A stretch of DNA of 64,000 bases from Pseudomonas profundi (GCF_008638305.1 NZ_VTPZ01000007.1:71437-135436); one strand, 5' to 3'; numbered from the stretch's first letter, positions 35,228 to 44,535 are shown. Translations and numbers: made by a program. The notes: generated by a model not told the origin, from the sequence alone.

Positions 35228-36646
35228 TTAACCTTTTGTTTGCCCTGAAACAAATCCTCCCCGGCTTTTTAAGCTCGAAAGCTTTCCGGTTGCCATATCG
35301 ATTACCAGCAGCAACAGTAAACTCGCCCCGAAGACCGGGAGTGACAATCCCAGCAATACTGCAACAAGTACTGCACCCGCTTTTCCTCTGGAGGATAACC
35401 GCACCCAGGCCTGTATCACCCCTCCCTGCCCACTGTCTCGTAACGGACGGCGGCGCCACCAAATGATATATCCCAGCGCAACCATCGTTACTACGCCTAG
35501 TGCAGACACAATAAGAATGATCTGATTAGCCAGACCAAACAGCGTCCCCATGTGAGCGTCGATCCCCCAACGCGTAAGTTTGCCGGCGACCGGGAAGTTT
35601 GCAAATTCGATTTCGTCAGTAACTGTCATACTGTGCGGGTCGATGGCAACGGCATCCACTTGCGTGGGCCAGCCGCGATCGATCTCCACGACACTCCAGG
35701 CTTGGTCCGGAGCCTTCGCCGGCGTGATTTCCAGCTTGGTTGCATCAATGCCAGCTGCCCGGGCCGACGTTAATATCGCGTCAATCAATGAGTAATCGAC
35801 GGCTGCTTCGGTTCCCACTGTTTCCTGCAGATGGTGCGCATGTATATCGGCGGTGCTGTCCTCCCCCGCGAGACGTGTGGAAAGACCTGGCGTGGACATC
35901 CCGAACGCAGCACGCGCGACGCCAATATTGCCGCCTGCCCATTTTGACCAGGTCAGGCCCGTGGCGGAAAAAAACAACAAGGCTATCAAAAGGATGACAC
36001 CCAACAGCCCGTGCCACCGCCTCGGGCCGGGCGCTGGCCCCGCTTCGACTGGTCTCGACTGTCTTTTACGGACCAGCCATATCGTCAATCCTCCCAGTGC
36101 AACCAGCCATAACCATGAAGCTGCCAACTCGCTGTAGACCCGACCCCATTCACCAAGGAAAAGCCGTCTGTGCATATCGCCTATCCAGTTGCGCAGCGGA
36201 AGTACCCCGGTGGTGCCGTAAACCCTGAGGTCTCCTCTCGGCTCTGCCGTAACAGGATCTATGAACACAGCGAGATGTTCGAATGCCTTGAGCCCTTCGC
36301 CTGCGAACATCACCCGGGTAGTATCTCCGGGCTCGGGTGCAGGCCGCACTGCTGCAAGCCTCACGCCGGACTCGCCAAGATGATTCTCAGCGGCCTCGAT
36401 CTGAAGCTTCAATGGAACTGCCGGTCCCTGACTCTCGGTAAACAACTGTTCGGAGTAGATCCAGTTCTCGAGTTGAGGCGTTAGGGCGTAGAACAGGCCA
36501 CTCAGTGCTGCGACAAGGACGAAAGGGCCTACAAGGAGTCCTGCCAAAAAATGCAAACGGGCAATCAGAGCGAATATCAATCTACCGGAGTCGGCAGTAC
36601 GCGGTGTATCGATATCCGGGGCTTCAACGCGGGACACGCTGGGCAT
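35228..36646 (-). CDS. PepSY-associated TM (PiuB-type) membrane protein
   Basis: 472 residues from ATG 36646 (MPSVSRVEAPD...); an upstream ATG at 36721 adds 25 residues that do not look conserved. Helices: LLVGPFVLVAALSGLFYAL near the N-terminus, the long extracytoplasmic PepSY part, SWLWLVALGGLTIWLVRKR, WHGLLGVILLIALLFFSATGLTWS, then the Cu/heme-like membrane end (IILIVSALGVVTMVALGYIIWWRRRP and a last pair). His residues in RLHFLAG, GDMHRRLFLGEWG, RWHGLLG and WGIDAHMGTLFG are typical of the family, which is linked to ferric-siderophore reduction or iron uptake. No TonB receptor is adjacent here. Confidence 0.82.
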   Translation of the reverse strand: MPSVSRVEAPDIDTPRTADSGRLIFALIARLHFLAGLLVGPFVLVAALSGLFYALTPQLENWIYSEQLFTESQGPAVPLKLQIEAAENHLGESGVRLAAVRPAPEPGDTTRVMFAGEGLKAFEHLAVFIDPVTAEPRGDLRVYGTTGVLPLRNWIGDMHRRLFLGEWGRVYSELAASWLWLVALGGLTIWLVRKRQSRPVEAGPAPGPRRWHGLLGVILLIALLFFSATGLTWSKWAGGNIGVARAAFGMSTPGLSTRLAGEDSTADIHAHHLQETVGTEAAVDYSLIDAILTSARAAGIDATKLEITPAKAPDQAWSVVEIDRGWPTQVDAVAIDPHSMTVTDEIEFANFPVAGKLTRWGIDAHMGTLFGLANQIILIVSALGVVTMVALGYIIWWRRRPLRDSGQGGVIQAWVRLSSRGKAGAVLVAVLLGLSLPVFGASLLLLLVIDMATGKLSSLKSRGGFVSGQTKG

Positions 36647-36850
36647 GGCTGAACGGCCTTTATCACGCAAATATTGAGCTGCATCGCGCCACACGCAACA
36701 CAGGATGAAGGGAATCGACACCCAGCACCGCGAGTGCCAACAGCAGCGCGACGGCGATACAACATTCGACTCACGATTACGTCGAGCCGTAACCGGCTCC
36801 GAGTGTAGAACGCTATCGCCGCTTTGTCAGGAGATTGCTGGAGCCTGATG

Positions 36851-37948
36851 TCAAGGCGTCGGTGTCTCACGCAATCGGTCCGCGGCTTGCATCAGAGCCG
36901 TTTCGGTCTTGCTCCAGCCCAGACAGCCATCAGTAATCGATACGCCATACTCCAGGCGAGACGACAGTTGCTGGCAGCCCTCAAACAGGTGGCTTTCAAG
37001 CATCACACCACGCAATGACTGCTCGCCAGCCCGGCGTTGGTCGACAACCGATTCGAGCACAGCAGGCTGGCGCAGCGGGTCCTTGCCACTGTTGGCATGA
37101 CTACAGTCGACAACCAGGCCGGCGTCGATGCCCTGGCGAGCCAACGCTGTACGCGCTGCCGCTATCGCATCAGGATGGTAATTAGGCCCCGCATGACCGC
37201 CACGAAGCACCAGATGCGTATCAGGATTGCCCTGGGTCTGGATCAACGCCGGCTGCCCTTGATCATTGATTCCAAAATGCCGGTGCGGGTGCTCAGCCGA
37301 ACGCATCGCGTCGCAGGCAATACCGAGGCTGCCGTCCGTGCCGTTCTTGAAGCCCACCGGCAGATCAAGCCCACTGACCATCTCCCGGTGTATCTGTGAC
37401 TCGCTGGTGCGCGCACCGATTGCGGCCCAGCCAAGCAGATCATCAAGGTAGCCGGCTGCCATCGGCTGCAGCAGTTCAGTTGCGATTGGCAAACCTGACT
37501 CTGCGATAGACAACATCAGCCGACGCGACAGCGCCAGCCCTTCGGTCATGTCGCCGGTGCCATCCAGACGCGGATCATATAACAGCCCTTTCCAACCAAT
37601 GGTCGTCCGCGGCTTTTCGACATAGGCGCGCATTACCAGCAGCAGTTGGTCGCTTACCTGATCAGCCAGCTCAGCCAGACGCTGGGCATATTCGATGGCG
37701 GCATCCGGGTCGTGCAGCGAGCAAGGCCCAACAACCACCAGCAAGCGATTGTCTTCCCCATTCAGCACAGAGCGGATTTGGCTGCGATGCTGCTGGATTG
37801 AAGCGCCCAGCTCAGATGAAAGCGGCAAGCGGCCGCGCAACTGAGCGGGCGTGGGTAGCGGTTCGGCAGTGCGACGCTGGAGGACTGGCGAAGTCGGCGT
37901 TGCTGCGGTCAGGTCACTGGGAGTCAGGGCTGAAACATTGGCGTTCAT
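36851..37948 (-). CDS. aroF: 3-deoxy-7-phosphoheptulonate (DAHP) synthase, class I
   Basis: 365 residues. Catalyses the first step of the shikimate pathway (phosphoenolpyruvate plus erythrose 4-phosphate). Motifs: VVVGPCSLHDPDAAIEYA, MRAYVEKPRTTIGWKGLLYDP, AIGARTSESQIHREMVSGLDLPVGFKNGTDG, LRGGHAGPNYH, VVDCSHANSGKD. These are all the metal- and substrate-binding signatures of AroF/G/H enzymes. AAGGA precedes ATG 37948. Upstream lie an intrinsic terminator and an aromatic-rich leader peptide (38201-38332), so the gene is probably controlled by ribosome-mediated attenuation. Which amino acid feedback-inhibits the enzyme itself cannot be read from sequence. Confidence 0.95.
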   Translation of the reverse strand: MNANVSALTPSDLTAATPTSPVLQRRTAEPLPTPAQLRGRLPLSSELGASIQQHRSQIRSVLNGEDNRLLVVVGPCSLHDPDAAIEYAQRLAELADQVSDQLLLVMRAYVEKPRTTIGWKGLLYDPRLDGTGDMTEGLALSRRLMLSIAESGLPIATELLQPMAAGYLDDLLGWAAIGARTSESQIHREMVSGLDLPVGFKNGTDGSLGIACDAMRSAEHPHRHFGINDQGQPALIQTQGNPDTHLVLRGGHAGPNYHPDAIAAARTALARQGIDAGLVVDCSHANSGKDPLRQPAVLESVVDQRRAGEQSLRGVMLESHLFEGCQQLSSRLEYGVSITDGCLGWSKTETALMQAADRLRETPTP

Positions 37949-37987
37949 GAATGCTTTCCTTAGCCGGGCGGCAAAGCCGCTGCGGCG

Positions 37988-38095
37988 CTATCGTAGTGTT
38001 CGTTCTAGGCATGGTGTTGGTGCGCGCAGAGCGCTGGTAAATCGCCAGTTGCGATAGCAAAACAGAACATTGCAGCGGTTGTTGTACATAGTCAT
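37988..38095 (-). CDS. possible small ORF between attenuator and DAHP synthase
   Basis: 35 codons from ATG 38095 (AGAGG 3-8 nt upstream; a second ATG two codons on). It reads MTMYNNRCNVLFCYRNWRF..., again with Tyr, Phe and Trp, and stops 40 bp before the DAHP synthase start. It could be translated after read-through of the terminator, could couple translation into the main gene, or be chance. There is no homology that I recognise. Confidence 0.35.
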   Translation of the reverse strand: MTMYNNRCNVLFCYRNWRFTSALRAPTPCLERTLR

Positions 38096-38124
38096 ATCCT
38101 CTTCACGTGCAAATAAAAATAAAA

Positions 38125-38152
38125 AACCCCGGTCGGGTTGCCGACCGGGGTT
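38125..38152 (-). terminator. attenuator terminator upstream of DAHP synthase
   Basis: On the minus strand: AACCCCGGTCGG (38152-38141), loop CAAC, CCGACCGGGGTT (38136-38125), then TTTTATTTTTATTT. A perfect 12-bp GC-rich stem with a T tract, lying 48 nt after the leader-peptide stop and about 180 nt before the DAHP synthase start. That is the arrangement of an attenuator. Confidence 0.92.
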
Positions 38153-38168
38153 TCAGGATTTCTCTGGT

Positions 38169-38213
38169 GGCGACCCGTTAAATCTGGCCGCCTGGGGGTA
38201 TCAGGCGCGCCAG
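38169..38213 (-). promoter_or_regulatory. alternative-pairing segments of the attenuator
   Basis: Between leader peptide and terminator the RNA has segment A (38213-38202, CUGGCGCGCCUG, overlapping the last leader codons). Segment B (38194-38184, CAGGCGGCCAG) pairs with A except for one bulge. Segment C (38177-38169, CGGGUCGCC) can pair with GGCAACCCG (38142-38134), which spans the terminator loop, with one mismatch, and would break the terminator. B and C can also pair. The set of exclusive helices is what attenuation needs; the exact switching order is not resolved. Confidence 0.6.
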
Positions 38214-38332
38214 TGGCTAAACCAATATCCGAAATAAAAATATTTGCCCGCTGCAACCGAACACCCACGCGCCAAGGCTGCGCAAAGGGCGCAGGCAGGA
38301 GCTTTGAGGTTTACGCGTTGCAGCAAAGACAT
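38201..38332 (-). CDS. aromatic-rich leader peptide of the DAHP synthase gene
   Basis: 43 codons from ATG 38332 (GGAG 8 nt upstream; another in-frame ATG lies four codons earlier). Its C-terminal part is KYFYFGYWFSHWRA: three Tyr, three Phe and two Trp in eleven residues, ending 48 nt before the attenuator hairpin. Stalling at these codons when aromatic amino acids or their charged tRNAs are scarce would control terminator formation. Known Gammaproteobacterial leaders are mostly rich in one aromatic residue (pheA, trpE); a mixed Tyr/Phe/Trp cluster would sense all three products of the pathway whose entry enzyme it controls. Confidence 0.82.
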   Translation of the reverse strand: MSLLQRVNLKAPACALCAALARGCSVAAGKYFYFGYWFSHWRA

Positions 38333-38621
38333 GGGAATCTCCATTGAGTTGACCAGACTTTAGCCGATCAACCTTTAGGGAAGCAACCGCCGCCAGGTAA
38401 TTCATTTTGTGTTCGGGGATCCCATGCTTGATCCACCAGGCATTTCTCGCCGGGTAATCCGGCGAAAAATGCTTTGCAGAGTTTCCCCAACCAGCACACA
38501 GCAGATCGGGCCTGGAACAGGCAATCTTGAGCCCTGCACTTGACACGGACGGAACGCATAACTAGTACCAGTATTGGACATACGTCCGGAACGTCTCACA
38601 AGAAGAATATTGGAGCTCCCC

Positions 38622-40019
38622 ATGATTCGAGAAAGAATCGCTTCACCGCATGACGGGACGCAGTCCGCCCGGATTTCATTCCCCCTGCTGGCCGGTCTGG
38701 CGCTGGGCTTGTCCTGGTCGGCCAGCCTGCTCGCGGCGCCAGCGGTTGACGGCCCTATACCGGGCTCACCTCCCGGCGATCCGCTCGCAGCGGAAGTCGA
38801 GAATACCTATCCGTTCTTCGCTACCCGGGATGCGCTGGCCCGACGCGGCTATGTGGAAGAAGAGTTTTATCTATCTGGCACCGCGACCGGATATAGCGTT
38901 GAAGGCGAACAGCTCGCCGAGGATGTCCCCTATCGCACGCGCATCGTGGTACGACGACCAAAACCACCGCGCAAGTTCAATGGCACGGTCGTCATGGAAT
39001 GGCAGAATGTAACGGCCGGTTATGACCTCGATGCACTCTGGCATGGTGAACAGCTGATGCGCGCCGGCTTCGCCTGGGTGGGCGTGTCAGCGCAGCGCGT
39101 CGGGGTCAACCATCTGCGCGAATGGAGTCCAACCCGCTACGGCGAACTGGACGTCACAGGCGGCGGGTCCTACAACACCGATGAACTGTCCTACGACATC
39201 TTCGCCCAGGCAGCGGAAGCAGTACGTCAGCCGGCCGATATCGATCCGATGGGCGGGCTGGATGTCGAGAAAGTACTGGCAGTGGGCGGGTCACAATCAG
39301 CTGGGCGGATGACAATCTACTACGACAACATCTTGCCTCAGGTGGAAAACCCGGTATTCGATGGATACAACTTCGTTGTGGGGACTGGCCCCTCACGCGC
39401 GGGCACCGAGCCCGTGTTCCACGTATTGTCGGAAACGGACGTGAGAACGCCTGAAGGCCGGCGGCCCGATAGCGACGTGTATCGTCGCTGGGAAGTGGCC
39501 GGGGCGGCACACTCCGGATACCAGGGGCAGGCCTACCGCGCCCCCCTGTCGGAGCGGGACCTTCCAGATGGCGCACCAGAATACGAGTGTGTGGCCGAGC
39601 CCTTCAGCCGGATCCCCCTGCATCACGTCGTAGTGGCTGCACATGATCATCTGGTCGACTGGATTGACGGAAAAGCGCCGCCCAGTGCGCCCTATCTGGA
39701 ATTCGAGGGAACCACCAAAGTGCGCAACGAGCTTGGACTGGCGCAGGGCGGCATCCAGTTATCACAGCTAGCCGTTCCGACCGCAATCAATACCGGTGAT
39801 AACGCAGGACAGACCTTTTGCTTCCTGTTTGGTAGCTATGAGCCGCTTGATGAAGCGCAGCTCAAGGAGCTTTATCGAAACCACGGTACTTACGTGGCCA
39901 AGGTGACCAAAGCAGCCGGCAGCAATGTATCGGACGGATATGTACTGCCGGCAGATGGATTGCTGACAATCAGGGAAGCGGCCAAGTCAGACGTCGGCAA
40001 AGGCCGTCGCAAGCATTGA
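38622..40019 (+). CDS. exported alpha/beta-hydrolase-domain protein
   Basis: 465 residues from ATG 38622 (GGAG 9 nt upstream). The signal peptide FPLLAGLALGLSWSASLLAAPA follows an N-terminal tail of about 14 residues. The mature part belongs to the large alpha/beta hydrolase domain family typified by FNGTVVMEWQNVTAGYDLDALW, WVGVSAQRVGV, YDIFAQAAEAVRQP and the elbow GGSQSAGRM (Ser in GSQSAG), with a late AGAAHSG carrying a possible His. Substrates of this family are unknown. The gene diverges from the DAHP synthase leader. Confidence 0.78.
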   Translation: MIRERIASPHDGTQSARISFPLLAGLALGLSWSASLLAAPAVDGPIPGSPPGDPLAAEVENTYPFFATRDALARRGYVEEEFYLSGTATGYSVEGEQLAEDVPYRTRIVVRRPKPPRKFNGTVVMEWQNVTAGYDLDALWHGEQLMRAGFAWVGVSAQRVGVNHLREWSPTRYGELDVTGGGSYNTDELSYDIFAQAAEAVRQPADIDPMGGLDVEKVLAVGGSQSAGRMTIYYDNILPQVENPVFDGYNFVVGTGPSRAGTEPVFHVLSETDVRTPEGRRPDSDVYRRWEVAGAAHSGYQGQAYRAPLSERDLPDGAPEYECVAEPFSRIPLHHVVVAAHDHLVDWIDGKAPPSAPYLEFEGTTKVRNELGLAQGGIQLSQLAVPTAINTGDNAGQTFCFLFGSYEPLDEAQLKELYRNHGTYVAKVTKAAGSNVSDGYVLPADGLLTIREAAKSDVGKGRRKH

Positions 40020-40087
40020 CGATCAGAACCGCAGGGCAAGGACGCCCTCTACCTCCGAAACGACTGCATCATTATTTTTACGCTCAA

Positions 40088-41125
40088 CTATTTCATCAAC
40101 AGTATCGCCACCCCAAGCAGATACAGCAGGACAATCGCCACACTCTCCACACCGACGCGTCCGGGCCCCTGCTCCTGGCGTCTGATAAGGCCCATCATCA
40201 GCACCGCCGCCATGACCAGGGTCAGCGAGATCCACAGGTAGATCTGTCCGGACATCACGTGATAAATCGAGCCGCCACGATAAGCGATATCTGAAGCTGC
40301 GGTGAATAGCGTGTCGAATGCATTCCCACCCACAATACCGCCGACGGCCAATGTCAGTGCGCCCCGGCGTACCGCCGCGACCGAGGTAACCAGCTCAGGG
40401 ATGGAAGTGCTGATAGCCGTTAGTAGCACACCTACCGTCGTCTGGCCGATGCCGGTGAGCCGGGCGATGTTGGTGGCAGCGGGCTCAAGCAACCAGCCGG
40501 CGATCCCTAATCCGCCCATCAGGAATATGAAACTGACCCAGAGCTTTGCCAATGATGGCGTGGCCGAATCATCGTCGGGCGTATCTTCACGTGTTTCATC
40601 GGTGACCTGGGGATGCCACATGGGATGGTTGCGGGCTTTACTCACCAGATTGATGCCGTACACATACAGCGCCAGCAGTGTCGGAGTAACCGGATGAATA
40701 TTCCAGAAGATAACGTCAGGTAGGTTAGGTGACAGCAATATCACGCCGAGCAAGGTAATGAGCAATGCGTTCTGCAACATGTTCGGCGCCGAGGCCGCTG
40801 CATGCTCCAGATTGGCCCGGGTGTGTGTCATATCGGCCACAACCAGAAAAAGTGTCTGGACGGCGATGCCACCCAGCGCGTTGGCCAACGCCAGTTCCGG
40901 ATTGCCATTCCAGGCGGCGGTAACAGAAAGCACCGCTCCTGATAACGAGGTGGCTGCCCCCAACAGCACTGCGCCCACCACGGCTTCGCCCAATCCGGTT
41001 CGATCCGCCAATTGGTCGACGACCCGTGTTATCAAGGTACCCAGCACCGTAATGACGCCTGCACACAGGCAGAACACGAGAATGCTTACGGTCAACGACC
41101 AGGTTGAAGGGTCGAAAAGATCCAA
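40088..41125 (-). CDS. sodium/calcium exchanger-type (CaCA) membrane protein
   Basis: 345 residues, 10-11 predicted helices in two halves, each with an alpha repeat: GEAVVGAVLLGAATSLSGAVLSVTAAW and GQTTVGVLLTAISTSIPELVTSVAAV, followed by GGIVGGNAFDTLFTA. An acidic loop (ETREDTPDDDS) separates the halves. The second repeat keeps the Glu of the T/S-(x)-PE signature; the first has Gly where Pro-Glu usually stands (SLSGAV), so ion selectivity could differ from YrbG-like Ca2+/Na+ exchangers. Confidence 0.85.
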   Translation of the reverse strand: MDLFDPSTWSLTVSILVFCLCAGVITVLGTLITRVVDQLADRTGLGEAVVGAVLLGAATSLSGAVLSVTAAWNGNPELALANALGGIAVQTLFLVVADMTHTRANLEHAAASAPNMLQNALLITLLGVILLSPNLPDVIFWNIHPVTPTLLALYVYGINLVSKARNHPMWHPQVTDETREDTPDDDSATPSLAKLWVSFIFLMGGLGIAGWLLEPAATNIARLTGIGQTTVGVLLTAISTSIPELVTSVAAVRRGALTLAVGGIVGGNAFDTLFTAASDIAYRGGSIYHVMSGQIYLWISLTLVMAAVLMMGLIRRQEQGPGRVGVESVAIVLLYLLGVAILLMK

Positions 41126-41370
41126 ATGTGTCTCCTTTTCCGCAGCAAAGTGGGTTCCCTGCCTTGTCTCCCCGTTTCTGCGTCAGGAGCCCCCGTCAAC
41201 AATTGAACGGGTTGGGCAGTTTTCCAGTCTACTGATCGTGCATAGCGGGCATTGGCGACGTATTTTAACGCCTTGCTCGCGTAACTTTGATATTGCTATC
41301 TGACAATTACCGGCCCGAGGCCGCCTCGCACAGGTGACCGATTCGCGGCCATGTCCAGGAGACACGCTCT

Positions 41371-41664
41371 ATGCATACTCTCAAGACACTGCTAACCGCT
41401 TCCCTTCTCGTTTCATTCAGCCTGGCCGGCCCTGCCGTGCTGGCGAACGAGAAGAATGGCGATCACAAAACGGGCCAGAATGCGACCAGCAGCCAATCGG
41501 GCAGCCAGCAGAACGATACGTCCAATAACCGCAGCGCTGAACCTGGTGAAACAGGCGACACAACGCACACCAGCCCTTACAAAAAGACCTACCCCGCTGA
41601 GGATCCGGTCACCAGCGGCGAAGCAAACGAAACTGATAACCGGGACAACCCTGACCAGCGCTAG
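41371..41664 (+). CDS. small secreted hydrophilic protein, unknown
   Basis: 97 residues: signal peptide (LLTASLLVSFSLAGPAVLA) and a mature part of about 70 residues rich in Asn, Asp, Thr, Ser, Gln and Glu, with no predicted fold (NEKNGDHKTGQNATSSQS...). GGAGA precedes ATG 41371. I do not recognise a family. Its intrinsically disordered, polar composition resembles stress-related periplasmic proteins, but no role can be claimed. Confidence 0.65.
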   Translation: MHTLKTLLTASLLVSFSLAGPAVLANEKNGDHKTGQNATSSQSGSQQNDTSNNRSAEPGETGDTTHTSPYKKTYPAEDPVTSGEANETDNRDNPDQR

Positions 41665-41688
41665 AGACGCGAAAAACTGCTACCGCAG

Positions 41689-41721
41689 AACGAGCAAAGG
41701 GCCATTGGCCCTTTGTTCGTT
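41689..41721. terminator. hairpin between convergent genes
   Basis: AACGAGCAAAGGGCC (41689-41703) and GGCCCTTTGTTCGTT (41707-41721) form a 15-bp stem with one G-T pair and a 3-nt loop. It can serve both the secreted protein and the DUF2892 gene. Confidence 0.65.
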
Positions 41722-41774
41722 AATGCTCACAATTCTCGGCTCACCCTTCAATCCGGTGCCTGTGCCGAGCGAGC

Positions 41775-42134
41775 CTAAAGACCCGGGGTCGACTTCGGAT
41801 GGGTTTCGTGGCCCATCGGTGTGGTATCAGGCATCGACGTATCAGAGTCCTGGAAGTCAGGACTATGCACCTCGGAATCGAGAGGCATGTGACTGTAACG
41901 CTCTTTGGACTCGTGTTCACCGGAACGCCCTTCGACCAGCTGGCGCTTCATTTCACACTGACCGGTCACCCCGCGCAAAAGCGCCATGCCGCCCAAGGCA
42001 AGCTCAAGAACGCTACCTATCCCGCCGGTACGCATACCTCTTTTCAGCAACATCAGACCACCGGCAACCGAAGCAGCACGCTCCCAGCTCTGGACATTCT
42101 GCGGTGCGTTTGGATCGTACAGTTTGTTCATCAT
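41775..42134 (-). CDS. DUF2892 (YgaP-like) membrane protein
   Basis: 119 residues. PQNVQSWERAASVAGGLMLLKRGMRTGG and SVLELALGGMALLRGVTGQCEMKRQL form the two-helix DUF2892 domain with the conserved WERAAS, GGM and RGVTG.C positions. A hydrophilic, Asp/Ser/Pro-rich tail of about 45 residues follows. In other proteins this domain is fused to a cyclase/dehydrase START-like domain; here it stands alone. Function unknown. Confidence 0.8.
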   Translation of the reverse strand: MMNKLYDPNAPQNVQSWERAASVAGGLMLLKRGMRTGGIGSVLELALGGMALLRGVTGQCEMKRQLVEGRSGEHESKERYSHMPLDSEVHSPDFQDSDTSMPDTTPMGHETHPKSTPGL

Positions 42135-42240
42135 TTAACTGATCTCCTTGGTAAGGCACATCGTTAATAGATGACTCTGCTAATGCGCAACCGTTCCGGG
42201 CGGCGGATGGAATACATGCGAAATCGTCTTTTCCTCAACG

Positions 42241-43473
42241 TTAGTGCGCTGGTTCAATTACAGGGTGACGGGGCAATGCCACAGAAATCAGCGCGGCGAT
42301 CAGTACGAAGGCGCTGGATGCCCAGAGACACGCTTCCAGTCCGTACGCCTGATACAGCCAACCCGAGAGCAAGGTGCCGATCAAGCGCCCCATCGCATTG
42401 GACATGTAGTAGAACCCGACATCCAGCGATACGCCGTCATCGGTGGCGTAGCTGACGATCAGGTAGCTGTGCAGCGAGGAATTGATAGCGAACAGCACAC
42501 CGAAAACCAGCAAGCCACCCACCAGCACAATCGGCTCAGGCAGGTCTGTGCCCAGCCCCACTGCGATGGCTGCTGGCAGACCGGCAAGCAGCGTCGCCCA
42601 AAGCAGTGCAGCGCGGCCATCAGGTGCTCTGCCGCTGCGTGACCGTGTCAGCGTTGGCGCAACGGTCTGCACGATGCCGTAACCGATAATCCATACCGCC
42701 ATAAAGCCGCCAACGCGCCAGAAGTCCCACCCAAAGGCGGTACTCAGGTAGACCGGCAAGGCGACCACGAACCAGATGTCGCGGGCGCCGAACAGAAACA
42801 TGCGCGCTGCCGATAGAAGGTTGATCGCCCGGCTCTTGGACAATAGCTCGCGAAACTTTGGTTTGGCGCTGGCCTTGCCCAGATCTTTTTTCAGCATCAT
42901 CACACTGAAAACCCACACCAGCGCCAGCGTACCCGCCATCCCGAACATCGCACCGCGAAACCCTGCGGTAGAGAGCAATATCGCGCCAAGGAAGAACCCG
43001 ACGCCCTTGAGGGCGTTCTTCGAACCGGTCAGCAACGCGACCCATCGATACAATGCGCCCTGCTGATCAGCAGGCACAAGAAGCTTGATGGAGCTTTTGG
43101 CCGACATCTTGTTCAGATCCTTGGCGATTCCGGACAGCGCCTGAGCGGCCATGACCAGCGGCACGCTCAGCCAGGAAACCGGTGCGGTGAGCATCAGCAG
43201 CGCCACCACCTGCATTGCCAGCCCGACATTCATTGTGCGGTTCAGGCCGAGCCGCGCGCCCAGATAGCCACCGATAAGGTTGGTCAGTACCCCGAATATT
43301 TCGTAGAACAAAAACAGCGAGGCAATCTGCAGCGGCGTATACCCCAGCGCATGGAAATGCAACACCACCAGCATGCGCAGCGCGCCATCGGTAAGCGTGA
43401 ACACCCAGTAATTACCGGTCACGACGAGATACTGGCGTACCTCCGGGGACAGCCCTGCCAACGTTTTCATCAA
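42241..43473 (-). CDS. arsJ: organoarsenical efflux permease ArsJ
   Basis: 410 residues, 11-12 helices of the major facilitator superfamily. The sequence YLVVTGNYWVFTLTDGALRMLVVLHFHALGYTPLQIASLFLFYE and the conserved SGIAKDLNKMSAKSSIKLLVP are ArsJ hallmarks. ArsJ exports 1-arseno-3-phosphoglycerate, made from arsenate by a dedicated GAPDH. That GAPDH gene lies directly upstream on the same strand, 57 bp apart. No arsR, arsC or arsB is in the window. Confidence 0.92.
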   Translation of the reverse strand: MMKTLAGLSPEVRQYLVVTGNYWVFTLTDGALRMLVVLHFHALGYTPLQIASLFLFYEIFGVLTNLIGGYLGARLGLNRTMNVGLAMQVVALLMLTAPVSWLSVPLVMAAQALSGIAKDLNKMSAKSSIKLLVPADQQGALYRWVALLTGSKNALKGVGFFLGAILLSTAGFRGAMFGMAGTLALVWVFSVMMLKKDLGKASAKPKFRELLSKSRAINLLSAARMFLFGARDIWFVVALPVYLSTAFGWDFWRVGGFMAVWIIGYGIVQTVAPTLTRSRSGRAPDGRAALLWATLLAGLPAAIAVGLGTDLPEPIVLVGGLLVFGVLFAINSSLHSYLIVSYATDDGVSLDVGFYYMSNAMGRLIGTLLSGWLYQAYGLEACLWASSAFVLIAALISVALPRHPVIEPAH

Positions 43474-43530
43474 ACCTCCCTGCTAACCGATCCTGCCATT
43501 GCCGAGGCGCTACCCGATACCCGCCGCCTA

Positions 43531-44535
43531 TCAGTTCGCGGTGCCCACCAGCCGAGCCAGTTCAACCGTACGGTTTGCATAGCCCCATTCGTTGTCATAC
43601 CACGCGTAAAGCTTCACTTGAGTCCCGTTGACCACCATGGTCGACAGCGCGTCGATGATGCATGAGCGTGGGTCAGTTCGATAATCAATCGAGACCAGAG
43701 GACGCTCTTCATATCCGAGGATGCCGGCAAGATAGTCCGCCGCAGCAATCTGGAACAGCGCGTTTACTTCATCGGCTGTGGTGGCCCGCCCAACTTCGAA
43801 CACGCAGTCGGTCAGCGATGCATTGGCCAGCGGCACGCGCACCGCATGGCCATTCAGGCGGCCCTTGAGCTCCGGGAAGATCTCGGCAATCGCCGTCGCC
43901 GACCCGGTCGTTGTCGGAATGAGGCTCATGCCCGACGCTCGCGCCCGACGCAGATCCTTGTGCGGTTGGTCGAGAATGCTCTGCGTATTGGTCAGATCAT
44001 GAATGGTGGTAATGGAGCCATGACGAATCCCCAGCTGCTCATGGATGACCTTGACCACAGGCGCGAGGCAGTTGGTCGTGCAAGAGGCTGCGGTGACGAT
44101 GCGGTGAACGGCCGGATCAAACAGATGATCGTTCACGCCCATCACGATGTTCAGCGCGCCCGGCTCTTTCACCGGCGCACTGACGACCACTCGTCTGACA
44201 CCTTGCTGGAGATACGCTTCGAGCAGCGCGACGGTTTTCATCCGTCCGCTGGCTTCGATAACCAGATCACATTCCGACCAGTCCGTCTCCGCAATGGCCT
44301 GGTTAGCCGTGACCCGTATCCGCTGCCCGTCGACCAGGATGGCGTCACCCTCTGCAGTGGCCTGGCGATGCCAGCGCCCGTGAACCGAATCGAAGTTCAG
44401 CAGGTGCGCGTGGGTCGGTGCATCGCCTGCGGGATCATTGATCTGGACGAATTCGACGTCAGGCCAATCGAATGCGGCGCGTAATGCGAGCCGGCCGATA
44501 CGGCCAAATCCATTGATACCAATGCGGATGGTCAT
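43531..44535 (-). CDS. ArsJ-associated glyceraldehyde-3-phosphate dehydrogenase
   Basis: 334 residues from ATG 44535 (the open frame extends to 44589, but [14 protein letters not shown] is the conserved start). NAD-binding NGFGRIGR, active-site Cys152 in [11 protein letters not shown], and the C-terminal [10 protein letters not shown] identify a class I GAPDH. Paired with arsJ, it takes arsenate in place of phosphate and forms 1-arseno-3-phosphoglycerate, which ArsJ exports before it decays: an arsenate-resistance route without reduction. The glycolytic or gluconeogenic Gap proteins would be elsewhere. Confidence 0.92.
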   Translation of the reverse strand: MTIRIGINGFGRIGRLALRAAFDWPDVEFVQINDPAGDAPTHAHLLNFDSVHGRWHRQATAEGDAILVDGQRIRVTANQAIAETDWSECDLVIEASGRMKTVALLEAYLQQGVRRVVVSAPVKEPGALNIVMGVNDHLFDPAVHRIVTAASCTTNCLAPVVKVIHEQLGIRHGSITTIHDLTNTQSILDQPHKDLRRARASGMSLIPTTTGSATAIAEIFPELKGRLNGHAVRVPLANASLTDCVFEVGRATTADEVNALFQIAAADYLAGILGYEERPLVSIDYRTDPRSCIIDALSTMVVNGTQVKLYAWYDNEWGYANRTVELARLVGTAN

